NCBI RefSeq assembly: GCF_009903625.1
Contig: NZ_CP047569.1
Coordinates: 3,962,001-4,026,000, forward strand
Direction: 5' to 3'
DNA length: 64,000 bases
DNA from: Microbulbifer sp. ALW1
GTDB lineage: Bacteria; Pseudomonadota; Gammaproteobacteria; Pseudomonadales; Cellvibrionaceae
Shown here: piece by piece, positions 38,728-46,861 of the stretch
Position numbering within the stretch: position 1 is the stretch's first letter
How the letters are laid out: each line of letters begins with the position of its first letter
Program-made: the position numbers and the translations under genes
Notes under the pieces: model-generated
Told to the model about the DNA's origin: nothing
Databases searched by the model: none
What the model saw: only the letters and a program-made list of their open reading frames with translations

Positions 38728-40245
38728 ATGCGTTGTCGCTCTCTGAGCCTTTCCCTGCTGCTGAGCCTCAGCAGTGTTTCCGCCCACCTGATTGCGGAAG
38801 AATCCGACGAATTCGGAGCGCCGCAGGAGAGCGCACAACCCACCCCGGAAAAGCCCGAACCTCAGAGCGACGCAGAAACGGCGCCAACCCAGCAAAAGCA
38901 GCTGACCACCGACGCCGCAACGGATTCCGATACCCAGGACAAGCCGGCGATGCCGCAGGCAAAAAGTATTGAGCTGGACAAGCCGGTTTCCGAACAGGAG
39001 CTGGTGACACCGCCACAAGCGGAGCCGGCAGACGAGCCCACCACGGATTCGCCGCCGCAGGAACCTGCCGAACCGCAGCCCACCCCAGAGGAACAGCCGG
39101 CAGCACCCGTGGGCCGGGCACTGCAGATACTCGGTGCGGAAGTGCCACCGGCCACCTCTACCCGCCTGCCCTGGTCACCCAGCCAGCACTTCGAGGGCGT
39201 TTACAGTGCCACACCGGTGCTGGTGGTGAACGGCGCCGAAACAGGCCCGACCCTGTGCATTACCGCGGCCATTCACGGCGATGAATTGAACGGTATCGAA
39301 ACCGTGCGCCGGGTGATGTACAACCTGAACCCGGAAACCCTCAAGGGCGCAGTGATCGGCGTCCCCATTGTGAATATGCAGGGGTTTCACCGCAGCTCCC
39401 GCTACCTGACCGACCGCCGCGACCTCAACCGGCACTTCCCGGGCGATAAAAACGGCTCCTCCGCTTCACGTATTGCACGTTCGTTTTTTGACGAAGTGGT
39501 AGTGCACTGCAACGCCATCGTCGACCTGCACACCGGATCTTTTTATCGCACCAACCTGCCTCAGCTGCGCGGCGACCTCAGCGATCCCAAGGTGGTGAAG
39601 CTCACCAAAGGTTTCGGCTCCACCGTGGTCCTGCACAGCGACGGCGCCAGTGGCACCTTGCGCCGCGCCGCCGTTGACGCAGGTATCCCCACCGTCACCC
39701 TGGAAGCCGGCGCACCCATGGTGCTGGACGAACTCTCGGTCAGCCACAGCGTCAAGGGTATCCGCACCCTGCTCAACCAGTTGGGCATGGTCAACAAGTT
39801 CCGTCTCTGGGGCGAGCCGGAACCGGTCTACTACAACTCCACCTGGCAGCGCGCCACCACCGGCGGCATCATTTTCAGCAAGGTGCAGCTGGGAGAATTT
39901 GTCAGCAAAGGCGACCTGCTGGGCACCGTTACCAACCCGATTACCAATGTGCGCAAGGAGATCCGCTCCCAGTACAACGGGCGCATTCTCGGCATGGCCA
40001 TGAACCAGGTAGTACAACCGGGGTTTGCTGCTTACCACATCGGTATTCAGGCACCGGAAGAACAGATCCCGGCACCGGAGGAAGTGACTGCTGAAGCGGA
40101 GCCGGTTAATGACGCCGCTGCACCAGCCAGTAAAGAAACGCCGGCACCGCAGGATGCGGCAACGTCAGCCGATACACCGGCGGCCGAGTCTCTGGATGAA
40201 ACCCAGCCGGCTACCGATCACGATGAGGAGAGCGAGGAGGACTGA
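38728..40245 (+). CDS. Secreted succinylglutamate desuccinylase/aspartoacylase-like protein (M14)
   Basis: Exported zinc-dependent M14-type protein of 505 residues. A signal peptide (1-23) is followed by an acidic Pro/Glu/Gln/Thr-rich stretch to about 125. The catalytic domain carries zinc ligands His183 and Glu186 (AAIHGDE) and His268 (VDLHTG), with the AstE/AspA block DRRDLNRHFPG (229-239). A lipoyl-like beta domain near 385-430 (GGIIFSKVQLGEFVSKGDLLG) is common in this family. The C-terminus (about 440-505) is again acidic low complexity. GGAG lies upstream of the ATG. The substrate is unknown; amide or peptide hydrolysis outside the cytoplasm is inferred. Confidence 0.9.
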   Translation: MRCRSLSLSLLLSLSSVSAHLIAEESDEFGAPQESAQPTPEKPEPQSDAETAPTQQKQLTTDAATDSDTQDKPAMPQAKSIELDKPVSEQELVTPPQAEPADEPTTDSPPQEPAEPQPTPEEQPAAPVGRALQILGAEVPPATSTRLPWSPSQHFEGVYSATPVLVVNGAETGPTLCITAAIHGDELNGIETVRRVMYNLNPETLKGAVIGVPIVNMQGFHRSSRYLTDRRDLNRHFPGDKNGSSASRIARSFFDEVVVHCNAIVDLHTGSFYRTNLPQLRGDLSDPKVVKLTKGFGSTVVLHSDGASGTLRRAAVDAGIPTVTLEAGAPMVLDELSVSHSVKGIRTLLNQLGMVNKFRLWGEPEPVYYNSTWQRATTGGIIFSKVQLGEFVSKGDLLGTVTNPITNVRKEIRSQYNGRILGMAMNQVVQPGFAAYHIGIQAPEEQIPAPEEVTAEAEPVNDAAAPASKETPAPQDAATSADTPAAESLDETQPATDHDEESEED

Positions 40246-40276
40246 CTAATTCAGCGCCTATTCGTTTTGACAAGCC

Positions 40277-40327
40277 CATCAGCCCCTCCGCGAGAGGGGC
40301 CTCGCGGAACAATCCCCATGGATGGGA
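40277..40327. repeat. Palindromic intergenic element, truncated copy 3
   Basis: The inner hairpin TCCGCGAG (40277-40284) with CTCGCGGA (40291-40298) and the core CCCCATGGATGGG (40315-40327) closely match copy 2 over about 40 bp (two substitutions in the hairpin). The 23-bp left arm is missing; on the right only a weak trace (GACTCGCGCCTCACTCC, 40341-40357) may remain. It lies 30 bp past the AstE-like stop and may serve as its 3' hairpin. Confidence 0.65.
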
Positions 40328-40403
40328 GAATTGAGCACCTGACTCGCGCCTCACTCCACCCGCCATCCCCAGGGCATCCAATTCCCCGCTAGCCCTACTA
40401 GAT

Positions 40404-40438
40404 AGCCCAGCCCAGCCCAGCCCAGCCCAGCCCAGCCC
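40404..40438. repeat. AGCCC pentamer tandem repeat, seven copies
   Basis: Seven exact tandem copies of AGCCC occupy 35 bp, directly upstream (6 bp) of the -35 hexamer of the GntR-operon promoter. The unit is short and perfect, so copy number is likely unstable by slippage. Its position could make expression of the operon variable. Confidence 0.9.
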
Positions 40439-40444
40439 AAAGTA

Positions 40445-40473
40445 TTGACAACCCAGCTTCGCACGCCTAATCT
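40445..40473 (+). promoter_or_regulatory. Candidate promoter of the GntR-ABC-peptidase operon
   Basis: A perfect TTGACA (40445-40450) is followed after 17 bp by TAATCT (40468-40473), a moderate -10 (3 of 6). It lies 55 bp before the GntR start, just upstream of the inverted repeat at 40482-40504. Confidence 0.55.
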
Positions 40474-40481
40474 CGACCCAA

Positions 40482-40504
40482 CTGTACTACAACACACAGT
40501 ACAG
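40482..40504. promoter_or_regulatory. Candidate GntR operator (inverted repeat)
   Basis: CTGTACT (40482-40488) and AGTACAG (40498-40504) form a perfect 7-bp inverted repeat with a 9-bp spacer, centred about 20 bp downstream of the -10. The position is right for steric repression, and auto-repression by the first gene of the operon is the natural guess. A third partial half-site (ATACAG, 40508-40513) follows. Confidence 0.6.
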
Positions 40505-40527
40505 ATAATACAGAAGCAGGTGCCACC

Positions 40528-40950
40528 ATGTCCCGAACTGTCCCATTGATGTTGCAGCTTAGCGCTGCGGATCCGCGACCGATCAGCCGGCAGATTACCG
40601 ATGCTATCCGCCTCCAGATCGCGAGTGGCGAGTTACCCGTAGGCGCCCAGTTGCCGAGCGTGCGAGGTCTGGCAAAACAGCTCACCGTAAACCCGAACAC
40701 CATCGCCAAAGCCTACAGCGAACTCAGCAACCAGGGCTGGCTGGATTCCCGCCAGGGCCTTGGCCTCTTCGTCGCCGCACCGCGACAACAACTGTCCGAT
40801 GACGAGCGTGAGCGCCGTCTCGGGATCGCCATCGACAGCTTCGTGGCTGAGGTCGTCGGCCTGAATTACACCAAGCGCGAAATCCTTGACCGTATGGATG
40901 CGGAACTAAAACCGGTACTCGGCCAGACGAATAGCAAGCGTCGCGCCTGA
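40528..40950 (+). CDS. GntR family transcriptional regulator, YtrA subfamily
   Basis: Repressor-type regulator of 140 residues. The N-terminal winged helix-turn-helix (about 15-80) has PISRQITDAIRLQIASGELPVGAQLPSVRGLAKQLTVNPNTIAKAYSELSNQG-like order, with VNPNTIAKAY as recognition helix. The short C-terminal part (about 90-130) consists of two helices, the YtrA type, which lacks a large ligand-binding domain and usually sits with ABC transporter genes. The ABC ATPase gene follows at once. It probably controls its own operon through the inverted repeat at 40482-40504. The inducing signal is unknown; cell-envelope stress is common in this subfamily. Confidence 0.93.
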   Translation: MSRTVPLMLQLSAADPRPISRQITDAIRLQIASGELPVGAQLPSVRGLAKQLTVNPNTIAKAYSELSNQGWLDSRQGLGLFVAAPRQQLSDDERERRLGIAIDSFVAEVVGLNYTKREILDRMDAELKPVLGQTNSKRRA

Positions 40951-40965
40951 CGCATGGAGCACAAG

Positions 40966-41961
40966 ATGTCCTCTCCCGAACTGAAAATCGTCCAACAAGG
41001 CATACCCGAGCCAGCGGTCACATCGACATTCGTCATTGAAACGAAAGACCTCTCGCTTCGCTATGGAAACAAGCTCGCACTGAAAAATCTCACTCTGCAA
41101 ATTCCACCGGGGCGTATCCACGCGATCGTCGGGGCGAATGGCGCGGGCAAGTCATCACTGTTTCGCATCCTGCTAGGCTTCCAGTCACAAACCAGTGGCA
41201 GCGCAGAAATCCTGGGACGCAATTGTGGCGCTTTGCGGGAATGCGACCGCGCCCGTATCGGTTTCGTCAACGAGGAACACAGCCTCCCCTCCTGGTTGCG
41301 TATCAACGAAGTGGTCGCAATGCAGCGCCGGCTCTATCCCCAGTGGAACGAAGCACGTTACCGCAACATCGTTGGCCACTTCAGTGTCGATGAAGTCCAG
41401 CGTATTCGCGAGCTGTCGCGCGGCGAACGCGCCGGGGTAAATCTCGCAATAGCGATGGCCCAATCCCCGGAATTGCTGATCCTCGACGAACCAACGCTCG
41501 GGCTCGATGTTGTCGCCAAGCGCGCCTTTCTCGAAGCCGTACTGTCGTCGGTGGAGGATACCGGCAGCAGCATTGTCTATTGCTCACATCAAATGGAGGA
41601 GATTGAGCGGTTGGCGGACAATCTGATCGTATTGGAACGCGGCGAGCTGGTGCATATGTCCCCGCCGGATGAGTTTTGTGAGCGCGTCTCGCTATGGGTT
41701 GCCGAATTCCCCTTCCTGTCTTCCGGTGCAGAATTCTTGCCCGGCGTGCTGCAAGTGCAGCGTATCGACGGGCTGTTTCACTTTATTGTGCTGGACAGAG
41801 ACGAAAGCTTTGGCCAGCAGTTGAAAGACAAGGGCGCCCGCAGCGTATGGCAGGGAGCTGTGGATCTGGATCGCGCAGTGAATGCCTTCCTCACTCGCAA
41901 TCACGCACGCCCCTTGCCCACCGAGACAGAAAAAGACAGCACTAGGGAGGTCGCCCTGTGA
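40966..41961 (+). CDS. ABC transporter ATP-binding protein
   Basis: Cytoplasmic ATPase of an ABC exporter, 331 residues from ATG 40966. Motifs: Walker A GANGAGKSS (56-64), signature LSRGE (150-154, a variant of LSGGQ), Walker B LLILDEP (170-176) and switch His208 (SHQME). After the core (about 30-240) is a C-terminal extension of about 90 residues. The ATG at 40966 has GGAG seven bases upstream, while the ATG at 40954 has no site, so I prefer the later one. The stop overlaps the permease GTG by 4 bp (GTGA), and the order GntR-ATPase-permease fits bacitracin/lantibiotic-resistance-like or membrane-sensing exporters. Confidence 0.94.
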   Translation: MSSPELKIVQQGIPEPAVTSTFVIETKDLSLRYGNKLALKNLTLQIPPGRIHAIVGANGAGKSSLFRILLGFQSQTSGSAEILGRNCGALRECDRARIGFVNEEHSLPSWLRINEVVAMQRRLYPQWNEARYRNIVGHFSVDEVQRIRELSRGERAGVNLAIAMAQSPELLILDEPTLGLDVVAKRAFLEAVLSSVEDTGSSIVYCSHQMEEIERLADNLIVLERGELVHMSPPDEFCERVSLWVAEFPFLSSGAEFLPGVLQVQRIDGLFHFIVLDRDESFGQQLKDKGARSVWQGAVDLDRAVNAFLTRNHARPLPTETEKDSTREVAL

Positions 41962-43799
41962 AAGATCTCTACTTCTCGGAGCTTCGCCGTTTCCGCTGGC
42001 TGGCACTGGCCGCTGCGGTAGTAAATCTGCTGCTACTGGTCTTCCTGAACCGCGTCACCAACCTGCTGCAGATGTCCTTCCTGGAAGCACTGCCAATGCT
42101 CTTTATTTTTATGAGCGTAGGTTTAGTGCTCGCGATTGCTCAGGTTGGCAGCTATCGCAAACCAAGTCAGTGGACCTGGCTGATGCATCGTCCACTTGCA
42201 CCTTCGCGCATTTTTGGCGCTCTGGCGCTATCGGCACTGACACTACTTACCGTCGCCATTTCCCTGCCCATGCTGGCACTGGTCATCGGTACCGACGTCA
42301 TGACGACCCGAGTGGTCGACCTGCGGCATTACCTTTTGATTGCGCACCTGCTCGGCTTCACCATGATGGCCTGGATGGCGGGCGCGCATGCGTGTGTCAG
42401 CCGTAGCCGTGCAGCTATCGCCATATTCTTTGCTCCACTCGTACTGAGCCTGCATCTTGTTTCAACAATCGCATTACTGGTGCCAGTGATGCTGACACTG
42501 GTGTGGCTTGGTTACATCACACTGCGCAGTTTCCGCGCGAACCGCGAAGCGCCAATTCAGGGTATTGCAACTCTGCTCGCCACGGCGTTGCCACTGCAGC
42601 TGGGACTTTTTCTGTTCTGTGCCGTGATCTTTCGTTTTCTGTTTGTCACCGGCGGCATACTTCTCGGCGTTGACCCGCTAAATACGGACTATCCCCCGAA
42701 GGGCGGGCTGATCGAAACAGAACGCTCCGAGCCCCATGAGGAAATTGCGCTGGGGCTGGTCAACAGTGAAGATCCGCGCGCATCCTCGTGGCAAACGCAA
42801 TTGCCGCTGCTCGAGCCCACGCGGTTCGGCCCCTGGCTAAAGCGCTTCCCGCTGCACCAGCAACTCAGCAATTTCCAACTTCCCACAGGCTGGTACGACA
42901 AGGAAAGAAAGATCGATTGGACATTCAGCCACGACGAAATGCTGTTCATCGGTCGCGACCCAGAAAGCGGAACCACAAAGGGCGTATTCGGGCGTGGTGG
43001 TGCAAATGAGACCACACCTTTCCTGGCGGTACCTGTAGCGACAGACGAGGGAGATCTGCTTACGCCGCACACCCTCTACGGCATTGACGATGATACCCAG
43101 ACAGTGGAACAGCGACTCGCGCTGCAGATGAGCGAGAAGGAACAGTTCACTGCTATGCCCCAACGCGCGTTTGACCGCGTGCTAATCCTGACAAACCAGC
43201 GCCTGATCGTGCTGCGTGAAGACCACCGCGCCGCTGCGAATATCAAGCCACTGTTGTCGGACTGGGCGATTGAATTACCACGCGGCTCGCAAAACCTGGA
43301 ATCCGTCACCCTCGCGGAACTCATGGATGGTTGGCTGGTATCATTTGTCTATGGCAACGGCATGCGACAGATCGGGTTCAGCCAGTTCAATACCACTGCG
43401 TCTCCCTGGCAACAGGTGCTCTTCGTCGATGCCGACGGCAACGGGCGTGTGGTCGGCGAGAGGGAAATCAACCCGGATTTCCCTGTACTCCAGCGCACTT
43501 ACTGGTGGGTATCGCCGGTGATGGATTTGGTCCGCACCATGCCTGAAATGGCGCTCGATAAGGGGCTGACTTGGCCGATGACGGTAACTATATTCCCGCG
43601 CGCCCCGGCGCTGTACACCGCACTAGTACTCATTCTTCTATCAACCGGCGCTGCCTGGTGGTGGATACGCGGCACGCGTATGCCAGTCGGTCGCCGCCGC
43701 GTGTGGCTAGTCAATTGTGCGCTTATCGGGCTACCCGCATTACTCAGCCTGTTTCTGCTAGAGCCAAGGGAAGTAAAACAAAGGGAAGCGCGTATATGA
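41958..43799 (+). CDS. ABC transporter permease with large extracytoplasmic domain
   Basis: Membrane partner of the preceding ATPase, 613 residues. Six hydrophobic segments lie in the first 240 residues, then a soluble, mostly beta-type domain (about 245-545), then two more membrane helices (about 552-572 and 582-600) and a short basic tail. The soluble domain includes PTGWYDKERKIDWTFSHDE and FVDADGNGRVVGERE, and should face the periplasm by helix count. I do not recognise it. The GTG start has GGGAGG seven bases upstream and overlaps the ATPase stop; the end overlaps the peptidase start (ATGA). The substrate is unknown. Confidence 0.85.
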   Translation: MKDLYFSELRRFRWLALAAAVVNLLLLVFLNRVTNLLQMSFLEALPMLFIFMSVGLVLAIAQVGSYRKPSQWTWLMHRPLAPSRIFGALALSALTLLTVAISLPMLALVIGTDVMTTRVVDLRHYLLIAHLLGFTMMAWMAGAHACVSRSRAAIAIFFAPLVLSLHLVSTIALLVPVMLTLVWLGYITLRSFRANREAPIQGIATLLATALPLQLGLFLFCAVIFRFLFVTGGILLGVDPLNTDYPPKGGLIETERSEPHEEIALGLVNSEDPRASSWQTQLPLLEPTRFGPWLKRFPLHQQLSNFQLPTGWYDKERKIDWTFSHDEMLFIGRDPESGTTKGVFGRGGANETTPFLAVPVATDEGDLLTPHTLYGIDDDTQTVEQRLALQMSEKEQFTAMPQRAFDRVLILTNQRLIVLREDHRAAANIKPLLSDWAIELPRGSQNLESVTLAELMDGWLVSFVYGNGMRQIGFSQFNTTASPWQQVLFVDADGNGRVVGEREINPDFPVLQRTYWWVSPVMDLVRTMPEMALDKGLTWPMTVTIFPRAPALYTALVLILLSTGAAWWWIRGTRMPVGRRRVWLVNCALIGLPALLSLFLLEPREVKQREARI

Positions 43800-45862
43800 C
43801 GGCTTACGCGCGAGCATGTTATGTATTTCTGCTGTCGCTTGCCGTTACATCCCCCACACAGGCGACTGCAGGAGATACCGATCAGGCGCTACAAACAGCA
43901 AAACACATCGCCGAAAACTCACACGCTGCGCCGCATATTTCCCGTGATGTATTCATGCAACGCGCCAGAGTGCGGGATCTGTCCCTGTCGCCGGATGGGC
44001 GCTGGTTGACCTTCCGACGCGATACGGAACAACGTATTGAACTCTGGCTGCAGGAAATCGAGAGTGGCAAGTCACGGCGCATCTTGCCGAACAGCGACCA
44101 GGTCGCGGTCTATTGGTCTGGGGACGGCGCGCGTATCTGGCTGGCGGATGAACAAGGCCTTGGTGTATTCGACACCGGCACCATGACCAGCCGTCGGGTA
44201 TTCCGGTTCGATGACGCGCGCCGGCAAGCACTCTGGACGGTGGACTGGTATGCACCAGCATTTGCCGTACTGAGCGAAAAAATCGCCGACAACGGCGAGT
44301 GGCTGTACCGCTACCTGACAATTGACGCAGAAGGGAAAATCCAGGTTGTTTATGAATCGCGCAAGGCCCTGCAAAGTGCCCTGCTCAATGCCGACGGAAG
44401 CTTGCGCTATATCGCCGGATATGACGGTGACGCGTTCGACACCGTAATCTGGAAGCAGGACAACGGGGGCAAACATGAACTGATGCGCTGCCCACTACCC
44501 GAGCGCTGCCACCCGATTGCCTATGCCTTCGCCGGGGCAGCAAGTGAGTCCGTCTGGGCACTGGCGCACAACGGCGAAGATCGGGCGGTGCTACAGCGAT
44601 TCAATACTCGCATGAAGAAGTGGGAGATATTGCATCAGGATCCGCGCCGCATAGCGGATGCCGTGTCCGTTATTATGCAGCCCGACGGACTGGACTGGCT
44701 GGCAATCGCATACCGTCCCGATCGCGTCCAATGGCATGGACGCCTTGCCGAAACAGATTCAATACTCGACACAGTAAAGACAAAACTGCCCACGGATTTG
44801 CAAGGTGCGAATCTCGATATCAAACCGGCAAGCGACGGTAGTCGATGGCTTATTCAGGCGATCAAGGCAAACCAGCTTTATCATCGATATTTTCTCTACG
44901 ATGTCACAGAACCATTGCTGACCCCGCTTTTTGAGCAGGAAAGTCAAAGCGCTGTCACGCCGGAACAGATGAGCAACTCGCTGCCGGTGCAATGGCGTGG
45001 CAGGGATGGCATGTTGCTGCACGGATATGTCTACCTGCCGAAGGGGATACCACTAAACGAAGCACCACTGATCGCAATGATTCACGGAGGTCCTTACAGT
45101 CGCTCCTTTGGCGAAAACGATATCGGCGCACAGCTGCTGACCAATCGCGGCTATATCGTTTTCAAACCCAATTTCCGCGCCTCAATCGGTTACGGTGTGA
45201 ATTACGTGAAAGCAGCAGGTGGTGATTTTGGCAAACATGGTGTGCTGGATGACATTATCACCGGCCTCGATTACTTGATTGCAAATGGTATCGGCAACGC
45301 AAAGCGACAGGCGGTTGTCGGCCACTCCTTCGGCGGCTATGCCAGTCTGATGGCAGTGACACATCACCCCAAGCGTTTCGCGTTTGCGGTACCGAGTGCG
45401 GCGCCGGTCGATATGGCCTGGACAATGGAAGACATTGCCATTGAGGGCGGCAGTGCCTTATCCGCAGACGGCCCACCACTCGAGGTGCTTTTCCCCAAAT
45501 ACGGCGTCCCCTATGGCGACGAATCGTGGCACGAGCAGATGCATCGCGATTCGCCATTGATGCATGCAAAAAACCTCACGACGCCGGTGTATCTCTGGGC
45601 GGGCGCGAAGGACGACCGCGTTGCGGTGGAGAGCAATGTGCGCTACATGGCGGAAGCGAATGCCGACTTCACTCCCATGTTACTGATCGATCCTGAGTCG
45701 GGACACAGCCCTGGCGAGCGCATAAATGCAGAAGCGCTTGGGTGGTTAATTGAAGCGGCGGCGCACAGACATTTCGGCGGCGGTGTTACAAAACCATCGC
45801 CCGAGCTGGAGAGGTTCCTGAAGAAAAACCTGCGTGCGGGAGGGAGCAATTTACAGGAGTAA
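43796..45862 (+). CDS. Secreted S9 family prolyl-oligopeptidase-like peptidase
   Basis: Serine peptidase of 688 residues from ATG 43796. A signal peptide (1-26, ending TQATAG) is followed by an N-terminal beta-propeller-like region with WD40-like repeats (such as VRDLSLSPDGRWLTFRR), and a C-terminal alpha/beta-hydrolase domain from about 405. The triad is Ser511 in GHSFGGY, Asp606 or Asp607 in AGAKDDRV, and His637 in SGHSPGE; the HGGPY oxyanion-type motif is upstream. AGGGA lies before the start, which overlaps the permease stop by 4 bp. Coupling to an ABC exporter suggests that it processes or degrades the transported or sensed peptide, but this is inference. Confidence 0.93.
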   Translation: MTAYARACYVFLLSLAVTSPTQATAGDTDQALQTAKHIAENSHAAPHISRDVFMQRARVRDLSLSPDGRWLTFRRDTEQRIELWLQEIESGKSRRILPNSDQVAVYWSGDGARIWLADEQGLGVFDTGTMTSRRVFRFDDARRQALWTVDWYAPAFAVLSEKIADNGEWLYRYLTIDAEGKIQVVYESRKALQSALLNADGSLRYIAGYDGDAFDTVIWKQDNGGKHELMRCPLPERCHPIAYAFAGAASESVWALAHNGEDRAVLQRFNTRMKKWEILHQDPRRIADAVSVIMQPDGLDWLAIAYRPDRVQWHGRLAETDSILDTVKTKLPTDLQGANLDIKPASDGSRWLIQAIKANQLYHRYFLYDVTEPLLTPLFEQESQSAVTPEQMSNSLPVQWRGRDGMLLHGYVYLPKGIPLNEAPLIAMIHGGPYSRSFGENDIGAQLLTNRGYIVFKPNFRASIGYGVNYVKAAGGDFGKHGVLDDIITGLDYLIANGIGNAKRQAVVGHSFGGYASLMAVTHHPKRFAFAVPSAAPVDMAWTMEDIAIEGGSALSADGPPLEVLFPKYGVPYGDESWHEQMHRDSPLMHAKNLTTPVYLWAGAKDDRVAVESNVRYMAEANADFTPMLLIDPESGHSPGERINAEALGWLIEAAAHRHFGGGVTKPSPELERFLKKNLRAGGSNLQE

Positions 45863-45910
45863 AATCGACCGTCTGCCGACACAAGAAGATCAGCAGGTTG
45901 CGAGTCCCCT

Positions 45911-46810
45911 TTACAGGGGCTCTCGAATCGACACCAACCGAATCGGTTCAGGCTGTAACGTAATATGATCAATATCAAAACGCTGAATAAGCGTTTTCCG
46001 CAATCGTTCTAACACCTGGGGCCAAGCGGACAAATCATCAACAACGATGTGTGCCGATAGCGAAATCATACTGCTGTCCAGGCGCCAGATATGCAGGTCG
46101 TGCACCGAGCGCACGCCGTCAACGGCCGCCATGGCTTCGCCCACCACCGGAAGACTCAGCTCTCTGGGCACCCGCTCCATCAATACATCGACGGCATCCC
46201 GCAGTAGCCTCAAGCTCGAGAACAGAATCAGCACACAGATCAGCACCGACAGCAACGGATCTATCGGTGTCCAGCCGGTGAAGTAAATCACCGCGCCGGC
46301 AATCAGCGCCGCCACAGAACCCAGCAGATCCCCCATCACATGCAAAAGCGCACCGCGGATATTCAGGGTCTGCTCCCCCCGGTGCAGTACCCAGGCTACC
46401 GCCACATTTACCAGCAGGCCGATGGATGCAATCAGCATCACCATACCGCCCTGCACCGGCTGCGGATCGCGCAGGCGATGGAATGCCGCAATCGCGATGC
46501 CGATAACAATCAACAGCATGAACACGGCATTGAAGATGGCCGCGAGTACTTCCGCGCGCCCCCAGCCAAACGACATTTCCCGGCTGGCCGGCTTCTGCGC
46601 AAGCAGTGCGGCAACGGCGCCGAGGGCCAGGGAAAAAGAATCGGTCACCATGTGGCCGGCATCGCCCAGCAGGGCCAGTGAGCCGGAAATCCAGCCGCCG
46701 ATGGCTTCCACCACGGCGAATGCCAGGGTAATGACGAGCCCCCATACCAGGGGCTTGAGGTGATTCCCGCTACCGTGGTGGTGAGCGCGGTGATGGGCGT
46801 GATCGTGCAT
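45911..46810 (-). CDS. Cation diffusion facilitator (CzcD/ZitB-type) metal exporter
   Basis: Inner-membrane divalent metal/proton antiporter, 299 residues. A His-rich N-terminus (HDHAHHRAHHH) precedes six membrane helices. Metal-site residues lie in helix 2 (LLGDAGHMVTD, the D/HxxxD pattern) and helix 5 (HVMGD). A cytoplasmic C-terminal domain follows with VDGVRSVHDLHIWRLDS. Zinc is the likeliest substrate. It is convergent with the S9 peptidase gene (48 bp gap; a bulged hairpin covers its stop at 45902-45923) and is 51 bp downstream of prmC on the same strand. Confidence 0.94.
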   Translation of the reverse strand: MHDHAHHRAHHHGSGNHLKPLVWGLVITLAFAVVEAIGGWISGSLALLGDAGHMVTDSFSLALGAVAALLAQKPASREMSFGWGRAEVLAAIFNAVFMLLIVIGIAIAAFHRLRDPQPVQGGMVMLIASIGLLVNVAVAWVLHRGEQTLNIRGALLHVMGDLLGSVAALIAGAVIYFTGWTPIDPLLSVLICVLILFSSLRLLRDAVDVLMERVPRELSLPVVGEAMAAVDGVRSVHDLHIWRLDSSMISLSAHIVVDDLSAWPQVLERLRKTLIQRFDIDHITLQPEPIRLVSIREPL

Positions 46811-46861
46811 AGCTTCCCTCTTGCGACGACGTTTTGATGGCCCTATCTGTGCAAGGGCGAA

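Noticed and set aside
43571..43795. Upstream extension of the S9 peptidase
   Set aside because: It lies inside the permease gene; the ATG at 43796 gives a proper signal peptide and a 4-bp overlap with the permease stop.
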